Assembly (NCBI GenBank): GCA_963782445.1
Contig: CAWAJM010000001.1
Location: 744,001-808,000 of the forward strand
Source of the DNA: ZC4RG20 sp963782445
Lineage (GTDB): Bacteria > Pseudomonadota > Gammaproteobacteria > Steroidobacterales > Rariloculaceae
Direction: 5' to 3'
Length of the DNA stretch: 64,000 bases
The position numbers and the translations under genes were made by a program. Below are positions 55,197-63,292 of the stretch, piece by piece; the first letter of the stretch is position 1, and each line of letters opens with the position of its first letter. Under the pieces are notes generated by a model. The model had not been told where the DNA came from, did not search any database, and worked only from the letters and a program-made list of their open reading frames with translations.

Positions 55197-56042
55197 ATGC
55201 CGCAAGATGCCACGCGCACCCGGAGCGTCGAGCTGTCGCCCGCGTCCGCCGGCGCCCTGCGCGGTATGCGCGAGCTGCTCGCGGGCTTTGCCGCGACGGT
55301 TGCGGTCTGGCTGGTCCACGTCTACGGCCGCACGTTGCCCACGGCGGGCATCGGGGCCGTCTGGGCGGCGTTGACGCTCATCATGGCGGCCGGGCTCTTC
55401 TGGCGGGCGCGCATCCGGCGCGCGGCCTTTCTGACGGCCTACATCGCGCCCTCGAGTCCGCTCTCCCACCTGCTGCGCGGCGGGGTCATCATGGCCTCGC
55501 ACCAGGGCGCCCTCGCCGCGGCCCTTGCGGCCGTGCTTACGCTCGCGGTGATTCGGCTCGAGGACGGCGCGGCCTGGGTCGTGCTCGTCGCGGCTGCGCC
55601 GGCGCTCGTGCTCACGCGCGCACTGGTGCGCGGCGTATTCGTACGGCACACGAACGGCGGCTACCTGCCCGAGCTCGTGTGGCGCGTAACGGCGGCGCTC
55701 GTAGGCGTCGTTATGGTCGCGGCGCTCGTGGACGTAGCGTTTCATCGTTCCTACCCGGCGCTGCACGGCGTGAGCCTCGATCAGGCCGTTTTCCATTTCA
55801 TAGACCAGGAACAGGCTCGCAGCGCGTGGGTCGCGGTTCTGTTAAAAATGGCGGCGGCGAAGGAGGCACTGCGGCTCTGGCTCGCGGAGCAGCTCATGCC
55901 GCGGCCCGGCACCTCGATGCTGCAGGCCGCCGGCTGGCTCATTCTGCTTGCGGAGGACGCCGTCTTCGTTTGGGCTTATCTTTTATTTTGCAGCAGTGTG
56001 CTGGTCGCGTCGGAGAAGATCTCAGGGAAACCGAGGCCATGA
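55197..56042 (+). CDS. Integral membrane protein of unknown function
   Basis: 281 residues from ATG 55197 (AAGGAG 16 bases upstream; a GTG at 55167 is also in frame). Six or so hydrophobic helices: two at about 20-65, two at about 95-145, one at about 165-185 and a last one near 250-275. The segment between the fifth and sixth carries conserved-looking FHFIDQEQARSAW and a charged helix. I do not recognise the family. The stop overlaps the next gene's start in ATGA, and both products look like membrane partners. Confidence 0.65.
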   Translation: MPQDATRTRSVELSPASAGALRGMRELLAGFAATVAVWLVHVYGRTLPTAGIGAVWAALTLIMAAGLFWRARIRRAAFLTAYIAPSSPLSHLLRGGVIMASHQGALAAALAAVLTLAVIRLEDGAAWVVLVAAAPALVLTRALVRGVFVRHTNGGYLPELVWRVTAALVGVVMVAALVDVAFHRSYPALHGVSLDQAVFHFIDQEQARSAWVAVLLKMAAAKEALRLWLAEQLMPRPGTSMLQAAGWLILLAEDAVFVWAYLLFCSSVLVASEKISGKPRP

Positions 56043-57232
56043 TGGCGATATCAACCTTCCGTTCGGCGTTCACGCGGCTCGCGGCCGGCTCGCTGCTCGT
56101 GCTGCTTGCCGCGGGCGGGCTGCTCTGGGGCGTCACGCACGTGGCGCAGCGGCCGTGGCGCGCGCCGCCCGACGTGCCCGTGACGCTCGGCGGTACGCAT
56201 TACCGCGTGCCGCCCGGCGAGCTATCCTGGCTCGAGGGGTTCTCCGCCCAGCACTTCGCCGAGGGCGAGGAGAAGTCGCGCGAGGTCGTCGAGAAGGAGA
56301 TCGATGCGCGGCTCGACCGCATGTTCGCTGCGGCGCAGGGCCGTGTGCCGGCCTTTGCCGATTGGTACTACTCGCTGCGCGGCGAGTACGCGCGGGTAGG
56401 CATGCGCGCGCTGTCGGCCGTCGGGCTCGCGGCCCCCGAATACGTGGCGCGGCAGGCGGCGCAGACGCTGTTTCCCGAGGACGCCTGGACCGCCGATCTC
56501 CAAACGCTGCAGCAGCAGACCGAGGCGCGGCTCCGCGCGCACGAAGCCGCCGTGCGCGAGAGCTGGCTCACCGAGGTGAACCGGCATCTCGGGCCGCACC
56601 GCGTCCCCGCACCTTTGCCGGGGGATGGGCCTGCGCCCGAGCGCAATGTCGATCTCGACGGCCTCGTGCAGAGCCTGGTTGCGCGCGAGCAGGCCACGCT
56701 CACGACCCGTCTTTCTTTGAGCACGCTCGCGGGCAGCGGCGCTGCGCTCGGGCCCGCTCTGTGGCGCGCGGTCGGCCGCGGCGCCGAGGAGGCCGGTGCG
56801 CGCGCGGCCGGCGAGCGGCTTGCGGCCGGCGGTGCGGCGCGCATCGGCGAATCGGCGCTCGGCGGCGGCGCCGTTTGCGCGCCGGGCGGGCCGCTAGCGC
56901 TCGGCTGCGCGCTCGTTGCCGGCACGGCGGCCTGGGTCGGCACGGACTGGGCGCTGCTGCGGCTAGACGAGCACATGCACCGGCAGCAGTTTGTCAGCGA
57001 GGTCGATGCGAGCCTCGCGGCGTTGCACGACCGCATGCGCAAGGCGCTGCTCGACACGTACGACCAGATCATTGCCGGCCATTACGACGCCGTGCAGGAC
57101 GACATCCGCCACAGCTTCGTGCCGGCGCGTGCGGGCGTCGACGCGCCCGGCTCGGCCGCCGGCGGTTCGGCCGGGTCGGCGGCCGCCGGTCCGACTGCTG
57201 CGCCGGCCGAAACCGAACCGTCGCTGCCATAG
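56039..57232 (+). CDS. Membrane-anchored protein of unknown function
   Basis: 397 residues from ATG 56039. An N-terminal helix (about 15-35) is followed by a charged, largely helical periplasmic domain (about 50-235, with ELSWLEGFSAQHFAEGEEKS and Glu/Arg-rich coil segments), a Gly/Ala-rich hydrophobic region (about 240-315) that could be a hairpin in the membrane, then KALLDTYDQIIAGHYDAVQDD and a low-complexity Ala/Gly/Ser/Pro tail. No known domain is recognised. Coupled by ATGA to the preceding membrane-protein gene, so the two probably act together. Confidence 0.65.
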   Translation: MMAISTFRSAFTRLAAGSLLVLLAAGGLLWGVTHVAQRPWRAPPDVPVTLGGTHYRVPPGELSWLEGFSAQHFAEGEEKSREVVEKEIDARLDRMFAAAQGRVPAFADWYYSLRGEYARVGMRALSAVGLAAPEYVARQAAQTLFPEDAWTADLQTLQQQTEARLRAHEAAVRESWLTEVNRHLGPHRVPAPLPGDGPAPERNVDLDGLVQSLVAREQATLTTRLSLSTLAGSGAALGPALWRAVGRGAEEAGARAAGERLAAGGAARIGESALGGGAVCAPGGPLALGCALVAGTAAWVGTDWALLRLDEHMHRQQFVSEVDASLAALHDRMRKALLDTYDQIIAGHYDAVQDDIRHSFVPARAGVDAPGSAAGGSAGSAAAGPTAAPAETEPSLP

Positions 57233-57313
57233 CGCAGGCGGTCGCGGGAAGCCCCGCGCGCACGCGCCGCTTGTTAACATAGCTGTTCCATTCGCGATCG
57301 CCGGAGCAGCTCC

Positions 57314-58369
57314 ATGCAATACGCCCGACTCGGTGACACCGGTCTCATCGTCTCCCGCCTGGCTTTTGGCAGCATGACTTTCGGCTCGGCTACGGGCCCC
57401 TTCGCCGCCGTCAGCAAGGTCGACCAGGCCGGCGCCAACGACCTCGTTGCGCGCGCGATCGACGGCGGCGTCAACTTCTTCAACTCCGCCGACGTCTACG
57501 CGGGCGGCGAGTCCGAGCGCATTCTCGGCAAGGCCCTCGGGGCGCGCCGCAAGGACGTCGTGATCGCGACCAAGGTCGGCAACCGCATGAGCCCGGCGCT
57601 CGTCGATTCGGGCCTTTCGAAGCACCACGTTCTCGCGGCGGCCGAAGCCAGTCTCGAACGCCTGGGTACGGACTACATCAACGTCTACCTCGTCCACAAG
57701 GTCGACACGCTGACGCCCGTCGAGGAGACCGTCGAAGCGCTCGAGGCTCTCGTGCGGCAAGGTAAGGTACGCTACGTCGGCTTTTCGAATTGGCCCGCCT
57801 GGCTCGCGGCGAAGGCCGTCGGCATACAGCGCGGGCGGGGCTGGAGCCGCTTCCGCGCGGCCGAGATGTATTACTCTCTCGTCGGCCGCGACCTGGAGCA
57901 CGAGGTCGTGCCGTTCTGCGAGGACGAGGGCATCGGCGTCATGGCGTGGAGTCCCTTGGCCGGCGGCTTTCTGAGCGGCAAATATACGCGGGAGAAGCCG
58001 AAAGGAGAGAGCGGCGACCGCCTCGGCGGTTTCGACTTTCTGCCCTACGATCGCGAGCGGGGCTACGCGCTCGTCGATCTGCTCAAGTCCCTCGCGGCGA
58101 AGCGCGAGGCTTCGCCGGCGCAGCTCGCACTGGCCTGGCTGCTGACGAAGCCTATCGTCTCTTCGATCCTGATCGGCGCCTCCAAGATGGCGCAGCTCGA
58201 GGACAACCTCGGCGCCGCCGAGCTCGAGCTCGGCGCCGCCGAACTCGAGCAGCTCGAAGCGGCGACGCGGCCCGTCACGCCCTATCCGAACTGGTTCACG
58301 GCACGAGTCAAGGACAGCAAGGCGCACGAAGCCCTGGGCATCGCGCTCGAGACTCCGCCGTTGCGGTAG
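57314..58369 (+). CDS. Aldo/keto reductase
   Basis: 351-residue NADPH-dependent oxidoreductase with a TIM barrel. The catalytic tetrad is in place: Asp and Tyr in NFFNSADVYAGGESE, Lys in VVIATKVGN and His in VYLVHKVD. The cofactor end WSPLAGGFLSGKY and SSILIGASKMAQLEDNL are typical of the YajO/YghZ-like (AKR11-13-like) branch. Acts on unidentified carbonyl substrates. Transcribed alone or with the transglycosylase gene, which begins 32 bases after its stop. Confidence 0.92.
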   Translation: MQYARLGDTGLIVSRLAFGSMTFGSATGPFAAVSKVDQAGANDLVARAIDGGVNFFNSADVYAGGESERILGKALGARRKDVVIATKVGNRMSPALVDSGLSKHHVLAAAEASLERLGTDYINVYLVHKVDTLTPVEETVEALEALVRQGKVRYVGFSNWPAWLAAKAVGIQRGRGWSRFRAAEMYYSLVGRDLEHEVVPFCEDEGIGVMAWSPLAGGFLSGKYTREKPKGESGDRLGGFDFLPYDRERGYALVDLLKSLAAKREASPAQLALAWLLTKPIVSSILIGASKMAQLEDNLGAAELELGAAELEQLEAATRPVTPYPNWFTARVKDSKAHEALGIALETPPLR

Positions 58370-58401
58370 CCGCCTTGCAGCGCCGGCGCCGATCGCGAGA
58401 T

Positions 58402-59109
58402 GTGGCTCTAGGCAGGCGCTCGCCACTCTCCTGGTGCTTGCGTCTCGTGCTCTGGCTGCTGCTCGGCGGCGCCGTCCTCGGCGCCGCGGCCGTGCTGCCG
58501 CTGCGCTGGGTCAGGCCGCCGGCGACGATGCTCATGGTGCTCGCGCCCGGCCGCTTGCGTGACGTTCATTACGAATGGGTCGGGCGTCGGCGGATTGCCG
58601 AGACGGCCGCCAAGGCCGTCATTGCGAGCGAGGATCAGAAGTTTCTTACGCACCACGGCTTCGACTTCGCCTCCATCGACGAGGCGCTCGCGGAGTACCG
58701 CGAGGGCGACGGGTTGCGCGGGGCCTCGACGATCACGCAGCAGGTCGCGAAGAACCTGTTCCTATGGCCGGCGCACAGCTTCGTGCGCAAGGGCTTGGAA
58801 GCCTACCTGACCGTGCTGCTGGAGGCGTTCCTCTCGAAGCAGCGGATCCTCGAGATCTATCTCAATGTCGCGCAGTTCGGTCCGCACGAATTCGGCGTCG
58901 AGGCCGGTGCCCAACGGCTGCTTCACACGGATGCGGCGCACCTTAGCACCGCCCAGGCGGCATTGCTGGCGGCCGTGCTGCCGAACCCCGTGCGCTACTC
59001 GGCCGCCCGGCCCAGCGCCTACGTGCGCGAGCGCGAGGCCGAAATCGCCGCGCAGGTGCGCCTGCTCGAGGTCCGCGGGCACTATCGCGGGCTCGATTGG
59101 TCGCGCTGA
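58402..59109 (+). CDS. mtgA: Monofunctional biosynthetic peptidoglycan transglycosylase
   Basis: 235 residues from GTG 58402 (the long open frame before it shadows the reductase gene). A single N-terminal membrane helix (LRLVLWLLLGGAVLGAAAVL) anchors a GT51 domain: catalytic Glu in VIASEDQKFLTHHGFD, then GASTITQQVAKNLFLWP, FVRKGLEAYLTVLLE and EIYLNVAQFGPHEFGVEAGAQ. It polymerises lipid II glycan strands in the periplasm. The length and lack of a transpeptidase domain separate it from class A PBPs. The GTG start is weakly supported by its ribosome site, but no ATG fits the helix. Confidence 0.93.
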   Translation: MALGRRSPLSWCLRLVLWLLLGGAVLGAAAVLPLRWVRPPATMLMVLAPGRLRDVHYEWVGRRRIAETAAKAVIASEDQKFLTHHGFDFASIDEALAEYREGDGLRGASTITQQVAKNLFLWPAHSFVRKGLEAYLTVLLEAFLSKQRILEIYLNVAQFGPHEFGVEAGAQRLLHTDAAHLSTAQAALLAAVLPNPVRYSAARPSAYVREREAEIAAQVRLLEVRGHYRGLDWSR

Positions 59110-59143
59110 GTCGTGTCGGGCGTCGGCCTGGCGCCCCCGTCAC

Positions 59144-59944
59144 TCAGTCCAGCGTCGGCGCCTCGTCGAGCTTCGCAATCCAGCCGGCATGGCCGCGCCC
59201 GGCCGGGTAGCGCCTCAGCACGAGCGGGTCGTGCCCCGGAACGATGTGGGCCGGGGAGCTCGCGAGGCGGCGCAGCGTCTTGTAGCCCTCGAGCAGCTCG
59301 CCGAGGTCGTAGAGGACCGGAAACGCACGGTTGGTTTCGACGTGCGCATAGAAGTGCGAGGCGTCGGAGGCCAGGACGACGTGGCCGCGCCGGGTCGCGA
59401 CGCGCACGCACTGCAGCCCCTTCGTGTGGCCGCCGAGGCGATGGACCGTGACGCCGGGGGCGATCTCGTCGGCGCCGTCGTGAAATTCGACACGCGCGGC
59501 GAAGACCCGGTGCACCATGCGGGCGACATCGTCGGCTTCGAAGGCATGACTGATCTGATGGTGGCACATGCATCGGCCCGTCACGTACTCCATTTCGGCG
59601 TCCTGCAGATGGAATCGTGCGTTCGGGAACAATGCGGCGTTGCCGCTATGATCGTAGTGCATATGCGTGATGATCACGTCCTGCACGTCCTGATGCCGGA
59701 TCCCGAGCGCCTCGAGCCCTTCCTCGACCGGGCGTGTGATCGTGCGGCCCCGCTTCGCGGCCATGGCGGCGTCGAAGCCCGTGTCGACGACGATCGTACG
59801 GCCCTCGCCGACGATGGCCCAGACGAAGTAGTCGAGCGGCATGTCAGAGTCGTCGTGCGGGTCGCCGTCGATGAAGTTGCCATGGGCCTTCCGCGCCAGC
59901 TGGGCATACTTGACCGCGAAGACCTCGTAAATCGAATCGCTCAT
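59144..59944 (-). CDS. MBL-fold N-acyl-homoserine-lactonase-like protein
   Basis: 266 residues, ATG 59944 with GGAG nine bases upstream. The dinuclear zinc motif is complete: THMHYDHSGNAALFPNARF (HxHxDH), later His in LGGHTKGLQ, Asp in LASDASHFYAH and His in IVPGHDPLVL. Close in layout to AiiA/AttM lactonases, which open AHL signals, but substrate choice within this group is wide. No signal peptide. It begins two bases after the stop of a sensor kinase gene, so they form one operon; kinase and lactonase together suggest a signal-response or quorum-quenching unit, which is inference. Confidence 0.83.
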   Translation of the reverse strand: MSDSIYEVFAVKYAQLARKAHGNFIDGDPHDDSDMPLDYFVWAIVGEGRTIVVDTGFDAAMAAKRGRTITRPVEEGLEALGIRHQDVQDVIITHMHYDHSGNAALFPNARFHLQDAEMEYVTGRCMCHHQISHAFEADDVARMVHRVFAARVEFHDGADEIAPGVTVHRLGGHTKGLQCVRVATRRGHVVLASDASHFYAHVETNRAFPVLYDLGELLEGYKTLRRLASSPAHIVPGHDPLVLRRYPAGRGHAGWIAKLDEAPTLD

Positions 59945-59946
59945 CG

Positions 59947-61389
59947 TCAATTCTCCAAGCCCGTATTCAGGCCGCAGGGACAGGTGCATACGACGCGCAG
60001 GCCGCGGCCCGATGCCGCGTCGAGCTCGACGTTGCCGTTGATGAGATGCGCCCGGTACCGCATGTTCGGCAAACCCATGCCGCGGGGCTCGGGCGGGCCG
60101 TTTGCAGGCGCACACGCGAGGCCGACGCCGTCGTCGACGACTTCGAGCCGGATCGTCGCGCCATTGCAGCCGTAGCGCACCTCGATATTGCGTGCCCTGG
60201 CGTGCTTGACGGCATTGCAGACGGCCTCTTGGGCGATGCGATAGAGGTGCGTCTCGAGATCCGCATGATGCGCCTCGTGGCGCGTGTCGCAGGACACATT
60301 GAAGTGAAGCGGGGCCTGCTCGAACTGCCGGGCCAGGTCTTGGAGCGCGGCCGGCAGCCCGGCCATACGCGGCGAGAGCAGTCTGACGGCCCGGCGCGTC
60401 TCGCTCAGGGCTTCCAGCACGTTGTTCTCGAGCTGGCGCAAGATCTCGACCGGAGCGCCCTCTTGTTTTTGCAGACGATTGGAAAGCGCCTTCAGGCTCA
60501 ACGAGATCCCGGTCAGCGTCTGGCCGAGCCCGTCGTGCAGGTCCCGCCCGACGCGTTCGCGCTCGCGTTCGCCGGCCGCGACGAGCTCGCGCTCGAGCTC
60601 GACCCGGTCCGTAATGTCCTGAATGGTGCCGACGAGGCGCACGCCTTCGCCGTTGCCGTCGAGGACGATGTGCGCCCGACTGTTCAGCGTCCGCTGCGTG
60701 CCGTCGGGCAGGACGATGCGCAGATTCGAGACATAGGGACGGCGTTGGGCGACAGCATCGTCGACGTTCTCGACGATGTGTGCGCGGTCGTGCGGATGCA
60801 CGCGCCTCAGAAACGTTTCGAACGACGGGGCTTCGTCAGGAGAGATGGCGAGGAGCTCGTATGTCTCCCGCGACCACCAAACCTCGTTCGTGCCGAGCTC
60901 GCGTTCCCAGCTCCCAATTCTCGCGACGTGTTGCGCCTGGTTGAGGCGCGATTCGGTGCGCTGCAGCTGCAGCGCATTGCGTTTTCTTTCGGTGATGTCC
61001 CGGACGATCGAGATGATCTCGTTCTCGCCGGTCGGCACGATGCGGACCTCGTAGTCCCGCAGCTCGCCATCGGCTTCGAAAGAGTACTCGCAAATATGCA
61101 TGCGGCGCGTCTCGAGCGCGCCGCGGATGTTGCGCATGGCGACAGACGAGAAGGCTTCGCCGAAGACGTCGTCGATGGTGCGGCCCAGAAACGCCTCGGG
61201 CAGTGCGACGAGCGTCTCTTGGTGGCCGCTGTGAAAGTCGAGGTAGCGCCCGTCGCCGTCGATGCGGAAGATCATGTCCGGGTTTGCGTCCAGCAAGGCG
61301 CGCGTTCGGGACCGCAGGGCTTCGTAGCGTTGCTCGAGCGAGGACTGTTGCGTCGTTTCCGGCCGGCCGTTCTGTGCGCGAGCCCCCAT
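59947..61389 (-). CDS. PAS-containing sensor histidine kinase, NarL/DesK type (HisKA_3)
   Basis: 480 residues from ATG 61389. There are no membrane helices, so it is a soluble sensor. Two PAS domains are visible (about 25-150 with DANPDMIFRIDGDGRYLDF, and about 160-280 with IGSWERELG and the PAC end VRLVGTIQDITDR). A HisKA_3 helix follows with the phospho-His in RERVGRDLHDGLGQTLTGI, then an HATPase with NAVKHARA and GMGLPNMRYRA. Such kinases pair with NarL/LuxR-type regulators, but none is next to it. It starts 14 bases after the gamma-glutamyltransferase stop and is followed directly by the lactonase-like gene. Confidence 0.9.
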   Translation of the reverse strand: MGARAQNGRPETTQQSSLEQRYEALRSRTRALLDANPDMIFRIDGDGRYLDFHSGHQETLVALPEAFLGRTIDDVFGEAFSSVAMRNIRGALETRRMHICEYSFEADGELRDYEVRIVPTGENEIISIVRDITERKRNALQLQRTESRLNQAQHVARIGSWERELGTNEVWWSRETYELLAISPDEAPSFETFLRRVHPHDRAHIVENVDDAVAQRRPYVSNLRIVLPDGTQRTLNSRAHIVLDGNGEGVRLVGTIQDITDRVELERELVAAGERERERVGRDLHDGLGQTLTGISLSLKALSNRLQKQEGAPVEILRQLENNVLEALSETRRAVRLLSPRMAGLPAALQDLARQFEQAPLHFNVSCDTRHEAHHADLETHLYRIAQEAVCNAVKHARARNIEVRYGCNGATIRLEVVDDGVGLACAPANGPPEPRGMGLPNMRYRAHLINGNVELDAASGRGLRVVCTCPCGLNTGLEN

Positions 61390-61403
61390 CGAACGCGTCT
61401 GCT

Positions 61404-63176
61404 TCAGTAGCCCGCCGCGAGGCCGGCCGAGCGCCGGTCGTCGTTGGCACCCTCGAGCAAGCCCGTGTCCGGAGCGCGCCGAATCGCCTCGACGGCGCCC
61501 CAAGAAGGCCGCATTCGGAATCGATAGCCCATCTTCTCGAGCTCCATCCGGGTCGCCTGCGTCAGGTAGCCGGGCTCGACCATCACGACGTCGGGCAGCC
61601 ATTGGTGGTGCAGCCGCGGTGCGTCGACGGCCTGCTGCATGTTCATGCCGAAGTCGACGACATTAAGAATGCTCTCGAGGGTCGTCGAGATGATCGTCGA
61701 ACCGCCCGGGCTCCCCGTCACGATGCCGAGCTTCCCGTCCTTGAGCACGATCGTCGGTGTCATCGAGCTCAAAGGCCGCTTGCCCGGCGCTATGGCATTG
61801 ATGCGGCCCTGGACGAGTCCGAACCCGTTGGGCACACCGGGCTTGGCCGTGAAATCGTCCATCTCGTTATTTAGGAAAAAGCCCGTATCGCCCGCGATCT
61901 GCCCGTTACCGAAGTAGAAATTGATCGTGTACGTCGTGGCGACGGCATTGCCCTTTGCGTCGACGATCGAGTAGTGCGTCGTGTGCTGACCCTCGGCCGG
62001 CCCGAGGCTGCCCTCGACCTCGGAGGAGGGCGTTGCCGCGTCCGTCTTGATCTGCGCGCGTATCTTCGCGGCATGCTGGGGCGAGATGAGCTCGGCAACC
62101 GGATTGTGCACGAAGGCGGGGTCCCCGAGATAGGTGTTGCGGTCCGCGAAGGCGTGGCGCTCGGCCTCGACGAGGTAGTGCGTCGTTTCGACCGCCCCAT
62201 AGCCCCATTCAGAGAGGGGGTAGGGCGCCAGAATCTGGAGGATCTCGCAGACGGTCGTGCCGCCCGAGCTCGGCGGCGGCGCGGACTCGATCGTGTAGCC
62301 GTGATAGTCGCAGGTGACCGGCGGCTCCCACTCCGCGGTGTACTCGGCAAAGTCCCGCATCGAGAGCAGGCCGCCGTTCGCCTCGCTCGCGGCGACGATC
62401 TTGCGGGCGATGGAGCCCTTGTAAAAGGCGTCCGTGCCGCGCTTCTCGATGAGCTCGAGCGTATGGGCGAGCTCGGGCTGCACCAGTCTGTCGCCGGCCT
62501 TGTAGGGCTCGCCGTGGCTCAGAAAGATCTTGGCCACGTTGGGATGCTCGGCGAAGCGCGCGGCCCGGAAACCGAGCAGGCGGGCGTCGCCCTGGGTCAG
62601 CACGTAGCCCTTCTTCGCGAGCGCGATCGCCGGGGCCATGAGCTCCTTGCGGCTCATCGTGCCGTAGGCCTTGCGGGCGGTCTCGAGGCCCATGACGGTC
62701 CCCGGCACGCCGACCGCGAGCCACGTGTTCGTGCTGCGGCCGCGCACGACCTTGTCCTGCTGGTCGCGGAACATCTTGTAGTCGGCCTTCAGCGGGGCTT
62801 TTTCCCGGAAGTCGAGGAACACGTTCTTGCCGCTCGCGAAGTGGATCGTCATGAAGCCGCCGCCGCCGATGTTGCCGCAGCAGGGATGGACGACGGCCAG
62901 CGCATAGCCCACGGCGACGGCCGCGTCGACGGCGTTGCCGCCGCGCTTGAGAATGTCGACCCCCACCTGCGTGGCGAGATGCTGTGCCGTAACGACCATG
63001 GCATGGGGTGCCGTGACGGGCTTGACGGAGGAGAGGGCCTCGAGCGCCGGATTGGCGTCATCGGGGCCTAAGGCCTGATTCGTGATGGCCGCATCCGCGG
63101 CCTGAGCGTCAGCCTGCGAGGCGCAGGAGAGCGATAGCAGGGCCGCGAGGGCCGTGGCTGCAAAGCGCATCGACAT
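61404..63176 (-). CDS. ggt: Gamma-glutamyltransferase
   Basis: 590-residue periplasmic enzyme that cleaves glutathione and transfers the gamma-glutamyl group. A signal peptide (ALAALLSLSCASQADA) is followed by AVTAPHAMVVTAQ, KRGGNAVDAAVAVGYALAVVHP, GNIGGGGFMTIH and the autoprocessing site before Thr399 in GQHTTHYSIVD, with NNEMDDF and SSMTPTIVLKDGK in the small subunit. All family landmarks are present and the length is normal. Its stop is 14 bases before the sensor kinase start, so the three genes ggt-kinase-lactonase may be co-transcribed. Confidence 0.95.
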   Translation of the reverse strand: MSMRFAATALAALLSLSCASQADAQAADAAITNQALGPDDANPALEALSSVKPVTAPHAMVVTAQHLATQVGVDILKRGGNAVDAAVAVGYALAVVHPCCGNIGGGGFMTIHFASGKNVFLDFREKAPLKADYKMFRDQQDKVVRGRSTNTWLAVGVPGTVMGLETARKAYGTMSRKELMAPAIALAKKGYVLTQGDARLLGFRAARFAEHPNVAKIFLSHGEPYKAGDRLVQPELAHTLELIEKRGTDAFYKGSIARKIVAASEANGGLLSMRDFAEYTAEWEPPVTCDYHGYTIESAPPPSSGGTTVCEILQILAPYPLSEWGYGAVETTHYLVEAERHAFADRNTYLGDPAFVHNPVAELISPQHAAKIRAQIKTDAATPSSEVEGSLGPAEGQHTTHYSIVDAKGNAVATTYTINFYFGNGQIAGDTGFFLNNEMDDFTAKPGVPNGFGLVQGRINAIAPGKRPLSSMTPTIVLKDGKLGIVTGSPGGSTIISTTLESILNVVDFGMNMQQAVDAPRLHHQWLPDVVMVEPGYLTQATRMELEKMGYRFRMRPSWGAVEAIRRAPDTGLLEGANDDRRSAGLAAGY

Positions 63177-63292
63177 TCCAGTTCCTTGTCACGTATCGAG
63201 TAGGCCCCCTTGCGCCCGGTATTCTAGCAAGGCGTGCGCCGGCGTCGACGCCGGCCGCGGCCCGAGCCGTCCGGCCGGTCCGAGGCGGCTAT

